This document shows, one piece after another, positions 50,269 through 59,936 of a stretch of DNA of 64,000 nucleotides. The notes beneath the pieces are model-generated. The model saw only the letters and a list, made by a program, of their open reading frames with translations. It searched no databases and was not told where the DNA came from. The first letter of the stretch is position 1; each line of letters opens with the position of its first letter. Source of the stretch: Haladaptatus litoreus. Lineage in GTDB: Archaea; Halobacteriota; Halobacteria; Halobacteriales; Haladaptataceae. The stretch covers positions 1,860,001 to 1,924,000 of the forward strand of contig NZ_FTNO01000001.1 of assembly GCF_900156425.1 (NCBI RefSeq). The letters run 5' to 3'. The position numbers were made by a program, and so were the translations under genes.

Positions 50269-53139
50269 CTACTCGTTCCGTCCCCGAGTGTCGCCGAACG
50301 CCACCTCGATACCGCTCTCTAACTCGTCTACGCTCCGAATCAGTGCGGCCACTTCCTGTCCTTTCTTCCGCCGCACCAGTTTGAGCGTTCGTGCAATCTC
50401 TCGTATTTCACCGACGTCGAGGTCGAAACCGAGAACGGACGCGACGACGTCGTCGATGTCGTCGCGTCCGCGTTCGTCGCCATCGGCCAACGTTTCGAAT
50501 CCGTTCCGGACGGTTTCCTTTTGCTCGTCGGTCAAGCTATCCGGGTCAACGACGTGGAGCGTTCGAAGGTCGGAACTTGAGAGGTTTATCGCCCCGCCGC
50601 CGGTGACTCTCCCGTGGCTTTCGATGACGATTTTCGAGAGGCTGGAGTTCAGCAGTCCGAGCAGGAGCGCGGAATCGACCGTCGTCGGTCGTACCAACAG
50701 AAACCGGTTGCTGGCGACGATTTTCTCGTCGGTTCGGGCGAAAAACCGGTGCGTGTCCATCGCCTGCGGACAGATGATTGGGGCAGTGTTGTCGTCCAAC
50801 CGACCCATATCGAACCACGGTTCGTTGAGTTTCACCGACTTGTTCGACCGAGCGGAGTGTGTCTCCGCCCAGCGAAGATACGACAGCACGCCCTCGTAGC
50901 CGTCGCGCTGTAGTGCAGACGTGACGTTGTCTGCGGGGTCGTTCCTGGTCTCTCCCGCCGATTCGGCCGTAGCTTCAGCGTCTGATGCGACCGCCGAAAC
51001 GTACTCGTCCATGTCGAGCATCCACCGTTCCGCGTCCGGTGCCGTCTGCTCGTACCCATCGACTTCCCTCACGCTCTTTACCGCGGGTCGCAGGAATCGG
51101 TCGTCGATGGCGTGAGAGTGGACTGTTTCCCTATCGAGGACGAAAATCGGATTCGCCCCCGTTTTCTTCCCCCGCGTTATCGTGGCGATGTCGGACAGCG
51201 TAACCGTATTTTCGTGTTCCAAAACCGCCGTGTAAAGTGTCGGAGCAGTGATGTACTGCTGGAGTTTCGCTTCGGAATTGTTCGCCAGATACGATTGCGA
51301 GATAGTAATCGTTCGATACGCCGAACCCCCTCGAATCGTCATGTAACTCCCGTCCGGAACGTCCTCGGTTCGGTCGATGAGTGCCAACACGTCGTCGTCG
51401 TCCATCCGTTCGTTGAGACGAACGAACTTCGTCTGCGTGTTCTCGCGCGCCGCCGCGTCGTCGGTTCGTTCCATCAACAACAACACCGTATCGACCAATG
51501 CATCCTCGAAGAGGCGATTTCGGAAACCGACCACCGCTTCGACTTTGTACTGGTCGTAGAGAAATCGGCGGAGCGACGGGCCGTAATCCGTTGCCATCCA
51601 CTTCGTCGGAACGACCCACGCCAATCGCGCCCCCTCTCGGAGAAATCGGGTGACGTTCGTGAGGAAGTAACAGTAGAGGTCGCTTCGTCCGTCGATTGCT
51701 TTCCCGCCGTCGTAGTAGTTCCGCGGCGAAGGTTCGAACCGCCGTAGGTGTTCGCGGAAATGGTCGCGGTTCGGGTACAGAAACTCCTGTCGGACGTAGG
51801 GTGGATTTGCCACCGTCGCGTCGAACGTCCCGATTGCGTCGCCCGTTGTGGATTCCTCCTCGTTTGCTTCCGTATTCGGCCGTCCCGTCCCCGGTTCGAG
51901 GTCGAAGAAGTCGGCGTGGTACGCAAATCGCTTCGTCGTCGGTTCGCGGACGTTCCGGGTCGCGAGATTGAGCGCGGTGAGATGGAGCGGAAACTCGTTT
52001 ATATCGACCGCTGTGATTCGTCGGAGGATTTCCCGGTGGGAAAGTTCCCCCAACTCATCCAGTCGTTTGTACGCCTCTATCGCAATCGCTCCGGAACCGC
52101 TGGCCGGGTCGAGAAATCGGTCGTCTGGCGACCGAATCGCCCACCGAGAAAGAAGTCGTCCGATGGCATCCGGCGTGTAGAACTGCCCGAGTTCCTTGCG
52201 CTCTTCGACTGGAATGAGCTTCTGATACAACTGCCCGACTGCGTCAGTGTCGATGGCCGAAAACGGCTCTTCTTCGATACTGCTGACGAAGTCGGACAAC
52301 CGCTCCCGCGTTCGGTCGTCGTTCGGAATCGCGGCGAAAAATTCGCTATCGGCCTCGAAAAGCGGAGCGAAGCCGTCGCCACCCACCGACTGAACGTACC
52401 CTGAAAGCTGTTGGTCGAAGGGGTACACCGATTCATCCGACGGCTGGTCATCGCCGAACTCGGCCGCGCGGCCGAGTTCGGCGAACACGGTTCGGTTCAA
52501 CAGCAGATATGCGTACTGCTGGGCAGCGATTCGAAACGTCCCTTTCAGGTCGGGAAATTCGAACGGATAGTCGTTTTTCCGCGCCCACTCAACCAACAAC
52601 TCTCGAAATCGGTCGCAGTCATCGAATTTCTCGCGGATGAGTGACTCGTACAGCGGAAAGATGCTGGTGTGAAAACTCCGGAGACGGGGGACGACGATGT
52701 CGTCGAATGTGGTGGAAACTTCGGAACCGTCCTGCAATTCGACACCGTCTGCAACGAGTTTCCCGACGAACTCCTCGACAGTCTGAGTGCGAAGGTCGTA
52801 ATGGCGTCGCGCAAATTCTGTTTCGTCGGTGGGGGATTCGACACCGTCCGTCGTGGATTCGGTTCGCCCGAACAGGAACGCGTCGTGTTCGTTCGCCGTG
52901 ACGAACAGGCTCGCATCTTTCTTTCGGGCGTACCGCTCACCCTGTCGGCGCACGTCCGCAGAGTGCGGGTCTACGGTTTTGTCAGTGATCTCGATGGGAA
53001 TGCCATCGCGCGAGGTGGAGGGAACGAGGATGCTGGTTGCGTCGTTTCTGCCGAGTGTCTCGAAGTCGGCGTCGTGCGTAGAGAGGTGTCGCTCTATCGC
53101 CGAACAAAGACGTGCGTGGAAGGAGGACTTCGGCGGCAT
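50269..53139 (-). CDS. single-polypeptide DNA N6-adenine methyltransferase/type IIG-like protein
   Basis: 956 residues. The methyltransferase core has LGQFYTPDAI (317-326), the SAM motif DPASGSGA (344-351) and the catalytic NPPY (445-448), typical of Eco57I/N6-adenine enzymes. The C-terminal half resembles a target-recognition region. The N-terminal about 90 residues (DGIPIEITDKT, YARKKDASLFVTANEHD) look like a PD-(D/E)xK nuclease fold, but the catalytic Lys position seems altered (E50-I-T). It probably belongs to type IIG or a solitary DNA modification system. No second restriction gene is near; secY is 87 bases upstream. Confidence 0.8.
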   Translation of the reverse strand: MPPKSSFHARLCSAIERHLSTHDADFETLGRNDATSILVPSTSRDGIPIEITDKTVDPHSADVRRQGERYARKKDASLFVTANEHDAFLFGRTESTTDGVESPTDETEFARRHYDLRTQTVEEFVGKLVADGVELQDGSEVSTTFDDIVVPRLRSFHTSIFPLYESLIREKFDDCDRFRELLVEWARKNDYPFEFPDLKGTFRIAAQQYAYLLLNRTVFAELGRAAEFGDDQPSDESVYPFDQQLSGYVQSVGGDGFAPLFEADSEFFAAIPNDDRTRERLSDFVSSIEEEPFSAIDTDAVGQLYQKLIPVEERKELGQFYTPDAIGRLLSRWAIRSPDDRFLDPASGSGAIAIEAYKRLDELGELSHREILRRITAVDINEFPLHLTALNLATRNVREPTTKRFAYHADFFDLEPGTGRPNTEANEEESTTGDAIGTFDATVANPPYVRQEFLYPNRDHFREHLRRFEPSPRNYYDGGKAIDGRSDLYCYFLTNVTRFLREGARLAWVVPTKWMATDYGPSLRRFLYDQYKVEAVVGFRNRLFEDALVDTVLLLMERTDDAAARENTQTKFVRLNERMDDDDVLALIDRTEDVPDGSYMTIRGGSAYRTITISQSYLANNSEAKLQQYITAPTLYTAVLEHENTVTLSDIATITRGKKTGANPIFVLDRETVHSHAIDDRFLRPAVKSVREVDGYEQTAPDAERWMLDMDEYVSAVASDAEATAESAGETRNDPADNVTSALQRDGYEGVLSYLRWAETHSARSNKSVKLNEPWFDMGRLDDNTAPIICPQAMDTHRFFARTDEKIVASNRFLLVRPTTVDSALLLGLLNSSLSKIVIESHGRVTGGGAINLSSSDLRTLHVVDPDSLTDEQKETVRNGFETLADGDERGRDDIDDVVASVLGFDLDVGEIREIARTLKLVRRKKGQEVAALIRSVDELESGIEVAFGDTRGRNE

Positions 53140-53225
53140 ATTCCGTGACTCAAAGGTCTAACTCAAGACCCTTCTGTGATTCGGATAGCACGACCGCGAA
53201 AAAGAACGAGTGTGTTCCGTGGAGA

Positions 53226-54689
53226 TTATCCGCCGAACATCTCGCGCATCATCGGATGCATCTCCATCAACTGCTCTTCTGCGATTTCCTCGTAGAGCTT
53301 GTACGTGATGGACACCGTCAGCAGGAGTCCGGTTCCGGACACTGCCCCGATGGTGCCGAGCATGTTCGCCATGACGGCCAACAGGCCGACCAGCGCGCCG
53401 CCGAGGACGGTGACCTGCGGGATGTACCGCTCCATCACTTTCTCGATGACGCCGGTGTTCTGGCGGAAGCCGGGTATCTGCATCCCGGAGTTCTGAATCT
53501 GTTTCGCCGTCGCCTCCGGCCCCATGTCCGTCGTCTCGACCCAGAAGATGGCGAAGATTGCGCCACCGACGACCATGAAGCCGAGGTCAACCGCAACGCG
53601 GAGGAGCACTTGCCACGCTTCGTGTGTCGCCGCGGGACCACCGGCCCACCACATCCAGTCTCCCGGTTGCTGGATGGGTGCGAGATAGTAGAAGAACCCA
53701 CTCGTGGGTTGTCCACCACTGTAATTACCGAGCCACGCTGGAAGACCGCCGAGTTGGCTGTCGAGGATGCGCCCGAGGAACTGGATGTTCGCTTGCAGGG
53801 CGCGGACGAGGATCATCGGCAGGACGCTCGCGTAGATGAGCTTCACGGGGAAGCGACCGCGGGCACCCTTCACTCGCGCGTGGCTAAGCGGAATCTCGAC
53901 ACGCACGCTTTCCGCGTACACGACGATGGCGAAGATGAACAGCGTCGTCGCGAGGGCGAGCAAACTGCCGCCGTCGAACAAGAGGAACTGAATTCCTTCA
54001 CCCGTCAGCAGCGACGGAACGTTCTGCGCGCTGCCGGTGATGATAGCAATCCACTGCGGGATGATACCCGTCTGTCCCTCCATTCCGGGCGAGATGAACC
54101 CGCCGACGAGGCTCTGGCTGACACCGGCGATAATGAACAGTCCGATACCGCTCCCGACACCCCATTTGCTCACGATTTCGTCCATGAACAGGATGAGAAT
54201 CGCGCCGACGAATATCTGCCCGAAGATGAGCCACTGCACGGCCATCGTGGAGCCGAGCGCGGCGGCGAGCGCCTGCTCCGGCTGGAAGAACCCACCGACG
54301 AACACCATCGGCAGGCCGGTCAGGCAGATCATCACGACCACCAGCAGCTTCTGGAGGCCCTGATACAACACTTGGTCGCGCGGATCGTTCGTATCGAGTC
54401 CGAGGAGGTCGGCACCGCCGAGCAGTTGGAGGACGATGCTCGCGGTGACTATCGGCCCGATACCGAGGTGTAACACAGACCCCTGTGCGCCCGCGAGTAG
54501 CGAGCGGAACTGACCAAAGAGGTCTGTACTCGTATTCACTCCGTACAGAGTGACGTTCGTCAAGAAGAAATACAACACGAGAACGCCTGCCGTCCACGTT
54601 AGCTTGCGCTTGAAGGGGACGTGCCCCTCCGGGCGCTGGACGGTGGGCATCCGTGTCAAAACCGGTTCTGCGGTTTCTTTCCAACCCAT
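53226..54689 (-). CDS. secY: protein translocase subunit SecY
   Basis: 487 residues with ten helices. It begins MGWKETAEPVLTRMPTVQRP and has the plug and lateral-gate region characteristic of SecY/Sec61-alpha. It forms the translocon channel with SecE and Sbh in the cell membrane. It is the last gene of the spc-type operon, but is separated from rpl15 by 313 bases, so may have its own promoter. The following gene is a DNA methyltransferase, not adk. Confidence 0.95.
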   Translation of the reverse strand: MGWKETAEPVLTRMPTVQRPEGHVPFKRKLTWTAGVLVLYFFLTNVTLYGVNTSTDLFGQFRSLLAGAQGSVLHLGIGPIVTASIVLQLLGGADLLGLDTNDPRDQVLYQGLQKLLVVVMICLTGLPMVFVGGFFQPEQALAAALGSTMAVQWLIFGQIFVGAILILFMDEIVSKWGVGSGIGLFIIAGVSQSLVGGFISPGMEGQTGIIPQWIAIITGSAQNVPSLLTGEGIQFLLFDGGSLLALATTLFIFAIVVYAESVRVEIPLSHARVKGARGRFPVKLIYASVLPMILVRALQANIQFLGRILDSQLGGLPAWLGNYSGGQPTSGFFYYLAPIQQPGDWMWWAGGPAATHEAWQVLLRVAVDLGFMVVGGAIFAIFWVETTDMGPEATAKQIQNSGMQIPGFRQNTGVIEKVMERYIPQVTVLGGALVGLLAVMANMLGTIGAVSGTGLLLTVSITYKLYEEIAEEQLMEMHPMMREMFGG

Positions 54690-55002
54690 TGACTATGCCT
54701 CCGACTTCATCACACGTATCTCCTTCGACTTCGCAATGTGACAGTCCGTGGAGTTTCCCCCGTTTTCTCGCGTCGAGCGAACGTTGTCCAACCGGGAACG
54801 GAAAATCAAAATCGGAATCACGGGAACGTTTCAGTCGTCCTCGACCAGCCGAGGGTAACCGTCGAATCGATATGTGTCCGGGAGTCACATACTATCCTTT
54901 TCAATGACAGTACAATTCGTCAGTTCGAACAGGGCAGCACACTAAACAAACCAGTCGGTAGCAAGGAAATGGCGTCAAGAAACGGAATATGTTCGGTGAA
55001 GA
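54690..55002. other. 313-base gap between rpl15 and secY
   Basis: No protein frame or RNA gene is evident. On the minus strand it contains short T/A-rich stretches (for example GTTTGTTTAGTGTG around 54939-54952) that could be a TATA box giving secY its own promoter. A gap this long is unusual inside an otherwise tight operon. Confidence 0.45.
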
Positions 55003-55488
55003 TTACTGGGCTTCGTCTTCGTCGTCGTCCGACTCCTCTTCTTCTGCTTCGGCGCGGTCGCTAAGGACGGCGTCGCCGTCCGCTTCCTCGATGAGTTCGA
55101 CTGCGGATGCCGAGAAGGCGTCCGCGGTCACGTCGAGGCTGTTGCGAACCTGACCGCCGCCGAGCACCTTGACGGCGTCGGCGTCCCAGGCGTCATCGAC
55201 GACGTCGCGTGCGTCGATTTCGTAGCCGTCGTCGGTTTCCTCGGCGATGCCCTCTGCTGCGAAGAGCATGGCGTCTTCGTCGAGTTTCTGCACGGACACG
55301 GTGAGCACCGTCTCCTTTGCGTCTTCGGGTCGTTTGAACCCGTGCTTTCCGAGCGGTTCGTAGTTGTGGAACTCGTGTTTGGCGCGGCCTGCGCGTCCGC
55401 GTCCACCGCGGTTACCCGCACCGCGGCGGTTCTTGTGCGTCCCGCCGCCGTGCGTGCGCGAGCCACGTTGGCGTCGTTTCTTACTCAT
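55003..55488 (-). CDS. rpl15: ribosomal protein uL15
   Basis: 161 residues, archaeal/eukaryotic-type L15. The basic N-terminus KKRRQRGSRTHGGGTHKNRR binds 23S rRNA, followed by an acidic globular half (DEDAMLFAAEGIAEETDDG) that is a haloarchaeal adaptation, and an acidic tail. It is 2 bases downstream of rpl30 in the same operon. Part of the large subunit near the peptidyl-transferase region. Confidence 0.96.
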   Translation of the reverse strand: MSKKRRQRGSRTHGGGTHKNRRGAGNRGGRGRAGRAKHEFHNYEPLGKHGFKRPEDAKETVLTVSVQKLDEDAMLFAAEGIAEETDDGYEIDARDVVDDAWDADAVKVLGGGQVRNSLDVTADAFSASAVELIEEADGDAVLSDRAEAEEEESDDDEDEAQ

Positions 55489-55490
55489 GG

Positions 55491-55955
55491 TTATCGCATC
55501 GACTTGAGGAGTTCGTTGATTTCCTCAGTCGTGTGTTTGCCGAGTTGGCCGCCCTCTTTCGTGGGGTGTTTGATGCCGTCGTGACCACCGCGTGGTGGGT
55601 GGAGTCGAAGGACGGGCGTCAGTCCCTGTTCTCGGAGCGTCGTCTCCTCGTCGAGGAGCGCCTCCGCGAGTTCGGCGAAGTCGGCGTACTCTGTGTTCTC
55701 TGCGAGCCATTCCTCGTCAACGTCCTCGTTTCCGTCGAGCACTTGTGCGCGCTTCGACAGAACCGTCTCAAGAACGTCCTGCTCTGGTTCGCCGTGGGCG
55801 ACCCAGTCGTTGACCTTCGTCACCATGCCGCGGTAGGTTTCCGTCTCCGGAACCAGCGCGCAGTGGTTGACCTTGTGGAGGTTGAGCATGCTCAGCGTGT
55901 CACGGACACCCTGCGTCATGTCAACCTCACCGCGAACTTGAACGACTGCTCGCAT
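55491..55955 (-). CDS. rpl30: ribosomal protein uL30
   Basis: 154 residues in the archaeal long form. [20 protein letters not shown] opens the L30 domain and HKVNHCALVPETETYRGMV follows, then the archaeal C-terminal extension with DEEWLAENTEYADFAELAE. It binds 23S rRNA in the large subunit. It shares one base with the rps5 stop. Confidence 0.95.
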   Translation of the reverse strand: MRAVVQVRGEVDMTQGVRDTLSMLNLHKVNHCALVPETETYRGMVTKVNDWVAHGEPEQDVLETVLSKRAQVLDGNEDVDEEWLAENTEYADFAELAEALLDEETTLREQGLTPVLRLHPPRGGHDGIKHPTKEGGQLGKHTTEEINELLKSMR

Positions 55956-56602
55956 CAGTCAGCCACCTCCGGCTCTTCGTCGGGGCGGGCGCGCGGACCG
56001 CGTGCCTGCGATGCGTTCTCCAAGGCGTTGTACGTCGCCTTGGCGAGGTTGAGCGTCGTTCGCGTGTTGCCGTGGCTCTTCGTCCATGCGTTCTCGATAC
56101 CCGAGAGTTCGAGGATTTTACGCACGGTGTCGGTCGCCGCAAGCCCCAGTCCAGCGGGTGCTGGAATGAGTTCGACTTCCACACTGCCCGCCTTACCGGT
56201 CGTCCGGTGGGTGAGCGAGTGCGGTCGGTCGCTGCGGTCTTCCCACGACCCTGCGCCGCGGGGAACGTTGACGATGTTCAGCTTCGCAATCTCGATTGCT
56301 TTCTGAATCGCACCGCCAACTTGGTCGTCTCGTCCTTCTGCGTAGCCGACGAACCCGTCGCGGTTGCCGATGGCGCAGACACAGCGGAACTTGACACGCC
56401 GCCCGGAGTCGGTCATGCGCTGAACCATGTTGATGTCCAGCACTTCGTCTTCGAGTCCGGGAAGGAGTTGGTCAACGAGCTCCGGCTCCTTCAGTGGGAG
56501 TCCGGAGTTGAGGGCGTCTTCCATCGTGTCGATTTCGCCCTCGACGACCTTGCGGCCGAGACGGGTCTGGGGTTCCCAGCCGTCGTTGTAGTTTGCACAC
56601 AT
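55955..56602 (-). CDS. rps5: ribosomal protein uS5
   Basis: 215 residues. The double-stranded RNA-binding-like N-terminal domain ([20 protein letters not shown]) and [20 protein letters not shown] region lead into the C-terminal S5 domain ([20 protein letters not shown]). It sits at the small-subunit mRNA entry and helps accuracy. The N-terminal extension ([20 protein letters not shown]) is archaeal. It overlaps rpl30 by one base. Confidence 0.96.
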   Translation of the reverse strand: MCANYNDGWEPQTRLGRKVVEGEIDTMEDALNSGLPLKEPELVDQLLPGLEDEVLDINMVQRMTDSGRRVKFRCVCAIGNRDGFVGYAEGRDDQVGGAIQKAIEIAKLNIVNVPRGAGSWEDRSDRPHSLTHRTTGKAGSVEVELIPAPAGLGLAATDTVRKILELSGIENAWTKSHGNTRTTLNLAKATYNALENASQARGPRARPDEEPEVAD

Positions 56603-56603
56603 A

Positions 56604-57158
56604 TTATTCGTCCTCCTGGAGGGTTGAGAGCACTTCGTCGAAGTGCTCGGGTAGTTCGGTGGCGTCGAAATCGCCGCTGTAAAGCGGCTCGTCTAACTGC
56701 TCTGCGTACTCGGCGATGTGTTCGCCGCGGTTACGCGACCAGTCAGCCAGCACGCTGTCGTTGTGCGGGATGTCGAGGCCAGCGTCGATTGCACCTTCCT
56801 GTACTGCGAATGCCTTGCTACCGGGGGTTGCCGTGTTGAGGCCGATGTCGAGGACTGCTTCCTCGTAATCGGCGTCAAGTGCGCGTTTGCCGAGCAGGTA
56901 TCCGGTGAGGTACGCGCTAGGGAGATTGCCCGTCGGGGCTTCCCAGCCGTACTCCTCCAGATCGCCGGAGAACGCACTTGCAACCGTATTGTCGCCGTCG
57001 GGACCCATCGTGACCAGCTGCGCCCTGACGTGCTGGTTGCTCTTCCGAGCGACCAGGCGGGGCTTGCCCGATTTCAGCAGGCGCAACCTCTGATGGTAGT
57101 CAGTTCGGACCTCGCGGCGTCGGCGCATCGGCACCTTGTATCGTGGTCCAGTTGCCAT
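56604..57158 (-). CDS. rpl18: ribosomal protein uL18
   Basis: 184 residues, the archaeal/eukaryotic long form. [20 protein letters not shown] is the basic start, then [20 protein letters not shown] and [20 protein letters not shown]. It binds 5S rRNA together with uL5. The acidic C-terminus ([20 protein letters not shown]) is normal for halophiles. Confidence 0.96.
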   Translation of the reverse strand: MATGPRYKVPMRRRREVRTDYHQRLRLLKSGKPRLVARKSNQHVRAQLVTMGPDGDNTVASAFSGDLEEYGWEAPTGNLPSAYLTGYLLGKRALDADYEEAVLDIGLNTATPGSKAFAVQEGAIDAGLDIPHNDSVLADWSRNRGEHIAEYAEQLDEPLYSGDFDATELPEHFDEVLSTLQEDE

Positions 57159-57160
57159 TG

Positions 57161-57601
57161 TTAGTAGTTGTTCTCGATGTAGTTGAGCAGATACTGCACG
57201 CTACGGAACTCGCCACCCTTGGACTTGTCGTAGAGGTCGCGGTACTGCGACTTCGTAATCTCGCCCTCGGAACGGAGTTCACGCAGTTTGCGTCTCTGCG
57301 CGCGGATTTGGTTCTGCCACTCCTCTTTGGAGTTTTTGCGGCCGCCCTTCTTCCCCTTCCGGGTGCCCGGCCCCTTGCGGTGACCGTATTTGCGCTTCGC
57401 TTTGCGCTCGCGGGCTCGGCCGCGGGAGTTGCTCTTTGCGTCTTTCGCCTGAATCGACCCGTCGTCGACGAGTTCGCGGATGTCTTCGCGGGTAATCGCG
57501 TCCGCGATGGCACCCTGCGCGTCGGGGTCGAACCAAACGCGGTTCTTCCCGACGTCGAGCACGTCGGCGGCGAGTCGCTTCTGTGCACTCAGGTCACTCA
57601 T
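57161..57601 (-). CDS. rpl19e: ribosomal protein eL19
   Basis: 146 residues, an archaeal/eukaryotic-specific protein. The start [20 protein letters not shown] and the basic region [20 protein letters not shown] then [20 protein letters not shown] match L19e, a large-subunit protein near the exit tunnel and helix H59. The GRRRSxRE-like basic stretch touches rRNA. It lies directly after rpl32e (overlap) and before rpl18. Confidence 0.95.
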   Translation of the reverse strand: MSDLSAQKRLAADVLDVGKNRVWFDPDAQGAIADAITREDIRELVDDGSIQAKDAKSNSRGRARERKAKRKYGHRKGPGTRKGKKGGRKNSKEEWQNQIRAQRRKLRELRSEGEITKSQYRDLYDKSKGGEFRSVQYLLNYIENNY

Positions 57602-58299
57602 TCTTCTACCTCCACTTCAACGTAGGTCGGGTTGAGGACACGAATGCCCTCTTCCTCGGCGACTTCCTCGATACGCTCGCGTTTGCGAGCACCGACTTTC
57701 GAGGCGATACGGACCGCTTCCGTGTCGCCGTCCACGCCGTCTAAGTCGTCGACGTTGTGGACGTGAACCTCGTCGAATCCGCTCGGGTGTTTACCTCGGA
57801 CGGATTTCGGCGTGCGGTAGCCCGCCTCGACCATGTCGCCTTTGCCCTTGATGCCGCGGCGTTGCTTGCTCAGCGCACCGCGGGGCTTGCGCCACGATTT
57901 GGGCGTCCGCTTTTTCTTGTGGTAGTCCTGTCGATTGAACTGCGGTTTGCCCTCGCGTTTGCGCTGTTGGAGAAGTCGCGCTTCCTCGTCTTCGAGGTCA
58001 GGCGTCTTCTCGGACAGGCCGCGTGGTTGCAGTTCGGTTTCGACATCTTCGTCCGGTTCCTCTTCTTCTGCCTCGTCGTCCTCGATTTCGGCTTCGGTTT
58101 CCTCTTCGACTTCGAGGGCACCGACGTCCGCTTTGATACGGGCGGCGAGTGCGTTGCCGATTCCATCGACTTCGGCGAGGTCGTCCTGACTGGCGCTGGC
58201 AATGTCCTCGACGGACTCGTAGCCCGCGTCGCGGAGCGACTCGGCCTTGCTATCGCCAACACCGCTGATGTCTTCTATCTGTTCTGGTTCGTCTGCCAT
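57598..58299 (-). CDS. rpl32e: ribosomal protein eL32 with N-terminal helix-hairpin-helix extension
   Basis: 233 residues. The C-terminal half is eL32 ([40 protein letters not shown]). The N-terminal 85 residues carry an HhH motif ([34 protein letters not shown]) and a strongly acidic spacer ([20 protein letters not shown]), a known haloarchaeal elaboration. It belongs to the large subunit, touching 23S rRNA. It overlaps rpl19e by 4 bases. Confidence 0.95.
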   Translation of the reverse strand: MADEPEQIEDISGVGDSKAESLRDAGYESVEDIASASQDDLAEVDGIGNALAARIKADVGALEVEEETEAEIEDDEAEEEEPDEDVETELQPRGLSEKTPDLEDEEARLLQQRKREGKPQFNRQDYHKKKRTPKSWRKPRGALSKQRRGIKGKGDMVEAGYRTPKSVRGKHPSGFDEVHVHNVDDLDGVDGDTEAVRIASKVGARKRERIEEVAEEEGIRVLNPTYVEVEVEE

Positions 58300-58302
58300 C
58301 TA

Positions 58303-58839
58303 TCAGGCACCTCCTGTAGACGGCTTTTCCGTGATGTAGACGCCGTCTTGGAACACACGCGTGTCTTTGCCGCTCACGCGAGTGAGTTGTTCGATGTCCG
58401 CAGCGGTCTGGCCCACGTCTTCGATACTGGGGCCGCGCAGGAACAGTTCCTCGTCGCTGACTTCGACGGTGGTGTCCCCGTGGATGTTCGTCTTACGGGG
58501 CGCTTTCTCACCGAGGAAGTTCTCGATGACGACTGCGTCGCCCTCGGAACGAACCTGCATCGGGAAGTGAGAGTAGAAGACTTCCATCTTGTACTCCCAC
58601 TCCTCGGACACGCCGTGAATCATGTTTCGTGCGTGGCTCTCGAACGTTCCCATCGTCGCCTTCGTTTTGGCGTCGGTGGAATCGCTCTCGATGACTACTG
58701 CGTTGTCCTCAACGCTGACAGTGACGTCTGGGTACCAGAGCCGTCGCGTAACGGTTCCTTCCGGTCCATCAACAGTCAGGTCGAGGTGGTCTACGTCAGC
58801 GGTCACCTCGTCCGGAATTTCGATTTCTACTCGTGGCAT
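58303..58839 (-). CDS. rpl6: ribosomal protein uL6
   Basis: 178 residues with two L6 repeats. PRVEIEIPDEVTADVDHLDL opens repeat 1 and EWEYKMEVFYSHFPMQVRSE, FLGEKAPRKTNIHGDTTVEV belong to repeat 2. It is placed near the GTPase-factor binding region of the large subunit. ATG 58839 is used; a longer frame to 58872 is not conserved. The stop is 3 bases from the rpl32e start. Confidence 0.96.
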   Translation of the reverse strand: MPRVEIEIPDEVTADVDHLDLTVDGPEGTVTRRLWYPDVTVSVEDNAVVIESDSTDAKTKATMGTFESHARNMIHGVSEEWEYKMEVFYSHFPMQVRSEGDAVVIENFLGEKAPRKTNIHGDTTVEVSDEELFLRGPSIEDVGQTAADIEQLTRVSGKDTRVFQDGVYITEKPSTGGA

Positions 58840-58843
58840 GGTT

Positions 58844-59236
58844 CTAGTAGACGTAGGCGATGACTTGGCCACCGATTCCCTGTTCGCGGGCCTCGTAGTG
58901 GCTCATGACGCCGTGGCTGGTCGTGACGACGAGTGACCCGTAATCTTGGGCCGGGAGGAATCGTTTCTCCCATTTCTCGAAGTCGTCTTTGCCCACGGAG
59001 TACCGGGGCTTGACCGCGCCACATTCGTTGATTGCGCCTTTTAGTTCGACCTCGAAGTGACCGGCTTTGCCGTCGTCGACGAACTCGAAGCCGTCGATGT
59101 ACCCGTGGTCGTAAAAGACCTCAAGTACGCTGCCAATCTCGTTCGAGGCGGGCTGTACCGTGTGGGACAGATGACCGACACTCTCGGCATTGTCCACGCC
59201 TGAGAGTGCGTTGCTGAGTGGGTCGTTTCCTGCCAT
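58844..59236 (-). CDS. rps8: ribosomal protein uS8
   Basis: 130 residues. [20 protein letters not shown] starts it, [20 protein letters not shown] is the conserved RNA-binding motif, and it ends [11 protein letters not shown]. It binds helix 21 of 16S rRNA and is a primary assembly protein; in bacteria it also regulates the spc operon. It lies between rps14 and rpl6. Confidence 0.96.
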   Translation of the reverse strand: MAGNDPLSNALSGVDNAESVGHLSHTVQPASNEIGSVLEVFYDHGYIDGFEFVDDGKAGHFEVELKGAINECGAVKPRYSVGKDDFEKWEKRFLPAQDYGSLVVTTSHGVMSHYEAREQGIGGQVIAYVY

Positions 59237-59238
59237 GG

Positions 59239-59415
59239 TTATCGGTACTTCTTGAATCCCATGTCGCGTGCAATCTCGCGGAAGCACTGGCGACACAGAT
59301 TGATGTCGTATTTTCCGACCAGACCTTGCTTTCGACCACAGCGCTGGCACGTTTCGATTTGTCCAGTGCGTTTGGCCGTCTGCTCGCCGGTCGCGTCGTT
59401 CTCACTTTCGCTCAT
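59239..59415 (-). CDS. rps14: ribosomal protein uS14 (zinc-binding form)
   Basis: 58 residues, between rps8 and rpl5. It has the zinc ligands C23, C26, C41 and C44 (CQRC ... CRQC) and the conserved end [14 protein letters not shown], the short C+ form of S14 that archaea use. The start ATG at 59413-59415 overlaps the rpl5 stop (ATGA). It assembles in the 30S head near the A site. Confidence 0.95.
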   Translation of the reverse strand: MSESENDATGEQTAKRTGQIETCQRCGRKQGLVGKYDINLCRQCFREIARDMGFKKYR

Positions 59416-59936
59416 TCGTCCACCTCAACGTCGAAGTTGGCTTCGATGAACGCCGTTGCGTCCTCGGCCGTCAGTCGGTGGTTCGACGGAATCTGGCGGG
59501 ACACCTTGTCGCGCTTTGCGACGCGGTAGCCCGGCCGGACGAGATTGACGGTCACGTCAAGCCCGTAGATTCCGACGTTCGGGTCGTATTCCTGACTCGG
59601 GAACTCGGTGTGTTCATCGACACCGAAGCTGAAGTTCCCCGTCTCGTCGAACTGCGATTTCGAGAGACTGGAAAGCGGCAGCGCAGTGTCGAGGAACTCG
59701 TGGGCGGCCTCGCCGCGAAGTGTGACCTTCGCACCGATTGGGTCGCCCTGACGGATGCCGAAGTCCGGAAGCGTGGACTTCGCCAGCGTGCGGACGCTCT
59801 CCTGCTCGGTTACGTCCTCTAAGATTTCCTCGGCGTTGGCGAGTTCTCGACCACCTTCACCGACGCCCATGTGGACGACGACCTTCTCCACTTTCGGCTC
59901 TCGCATCTCGTGGAAATCGGCCTCGGCTTCGCTCAT
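59412..59936 (-). CDS. rpl5: ribosomal protein uL5
   Basis: 174 residues. [20 protein letters not shown] starts it, then [20 protein letters not shown] and the 5S-rRNA-binding region [20 protein letters not shown]. Together with uL18 it anchors 5S rRNA in the central protuberance. Stop and start overlaps (ATGA) link it to rps14 and rps4e. Confidence 0.96.
   Translation of the reverse strand: MSEAEADFHEMREPKVEKVVVHMGVGEGGRELANAEEILEDVTEQESVRTLAKSTLPDFGIRQGDPIGAKVTLRGEAAHEFLDTALPLSSLSKSQFDETGNFSFGVDEHTEFPSQEYDPNVGIYGLDVTVNLVRPGYRVAKRDKVSRQIPSNHRLTAEDATAFIEANFDVEVDE

Noticed and set aside
50269..53139. BREX or other multi-gene defence system
   Set aside because: The methyltransferase has no PglZ-, BrxC- or other defence-like neighbours; the adjacent genes are a transporter and secY.
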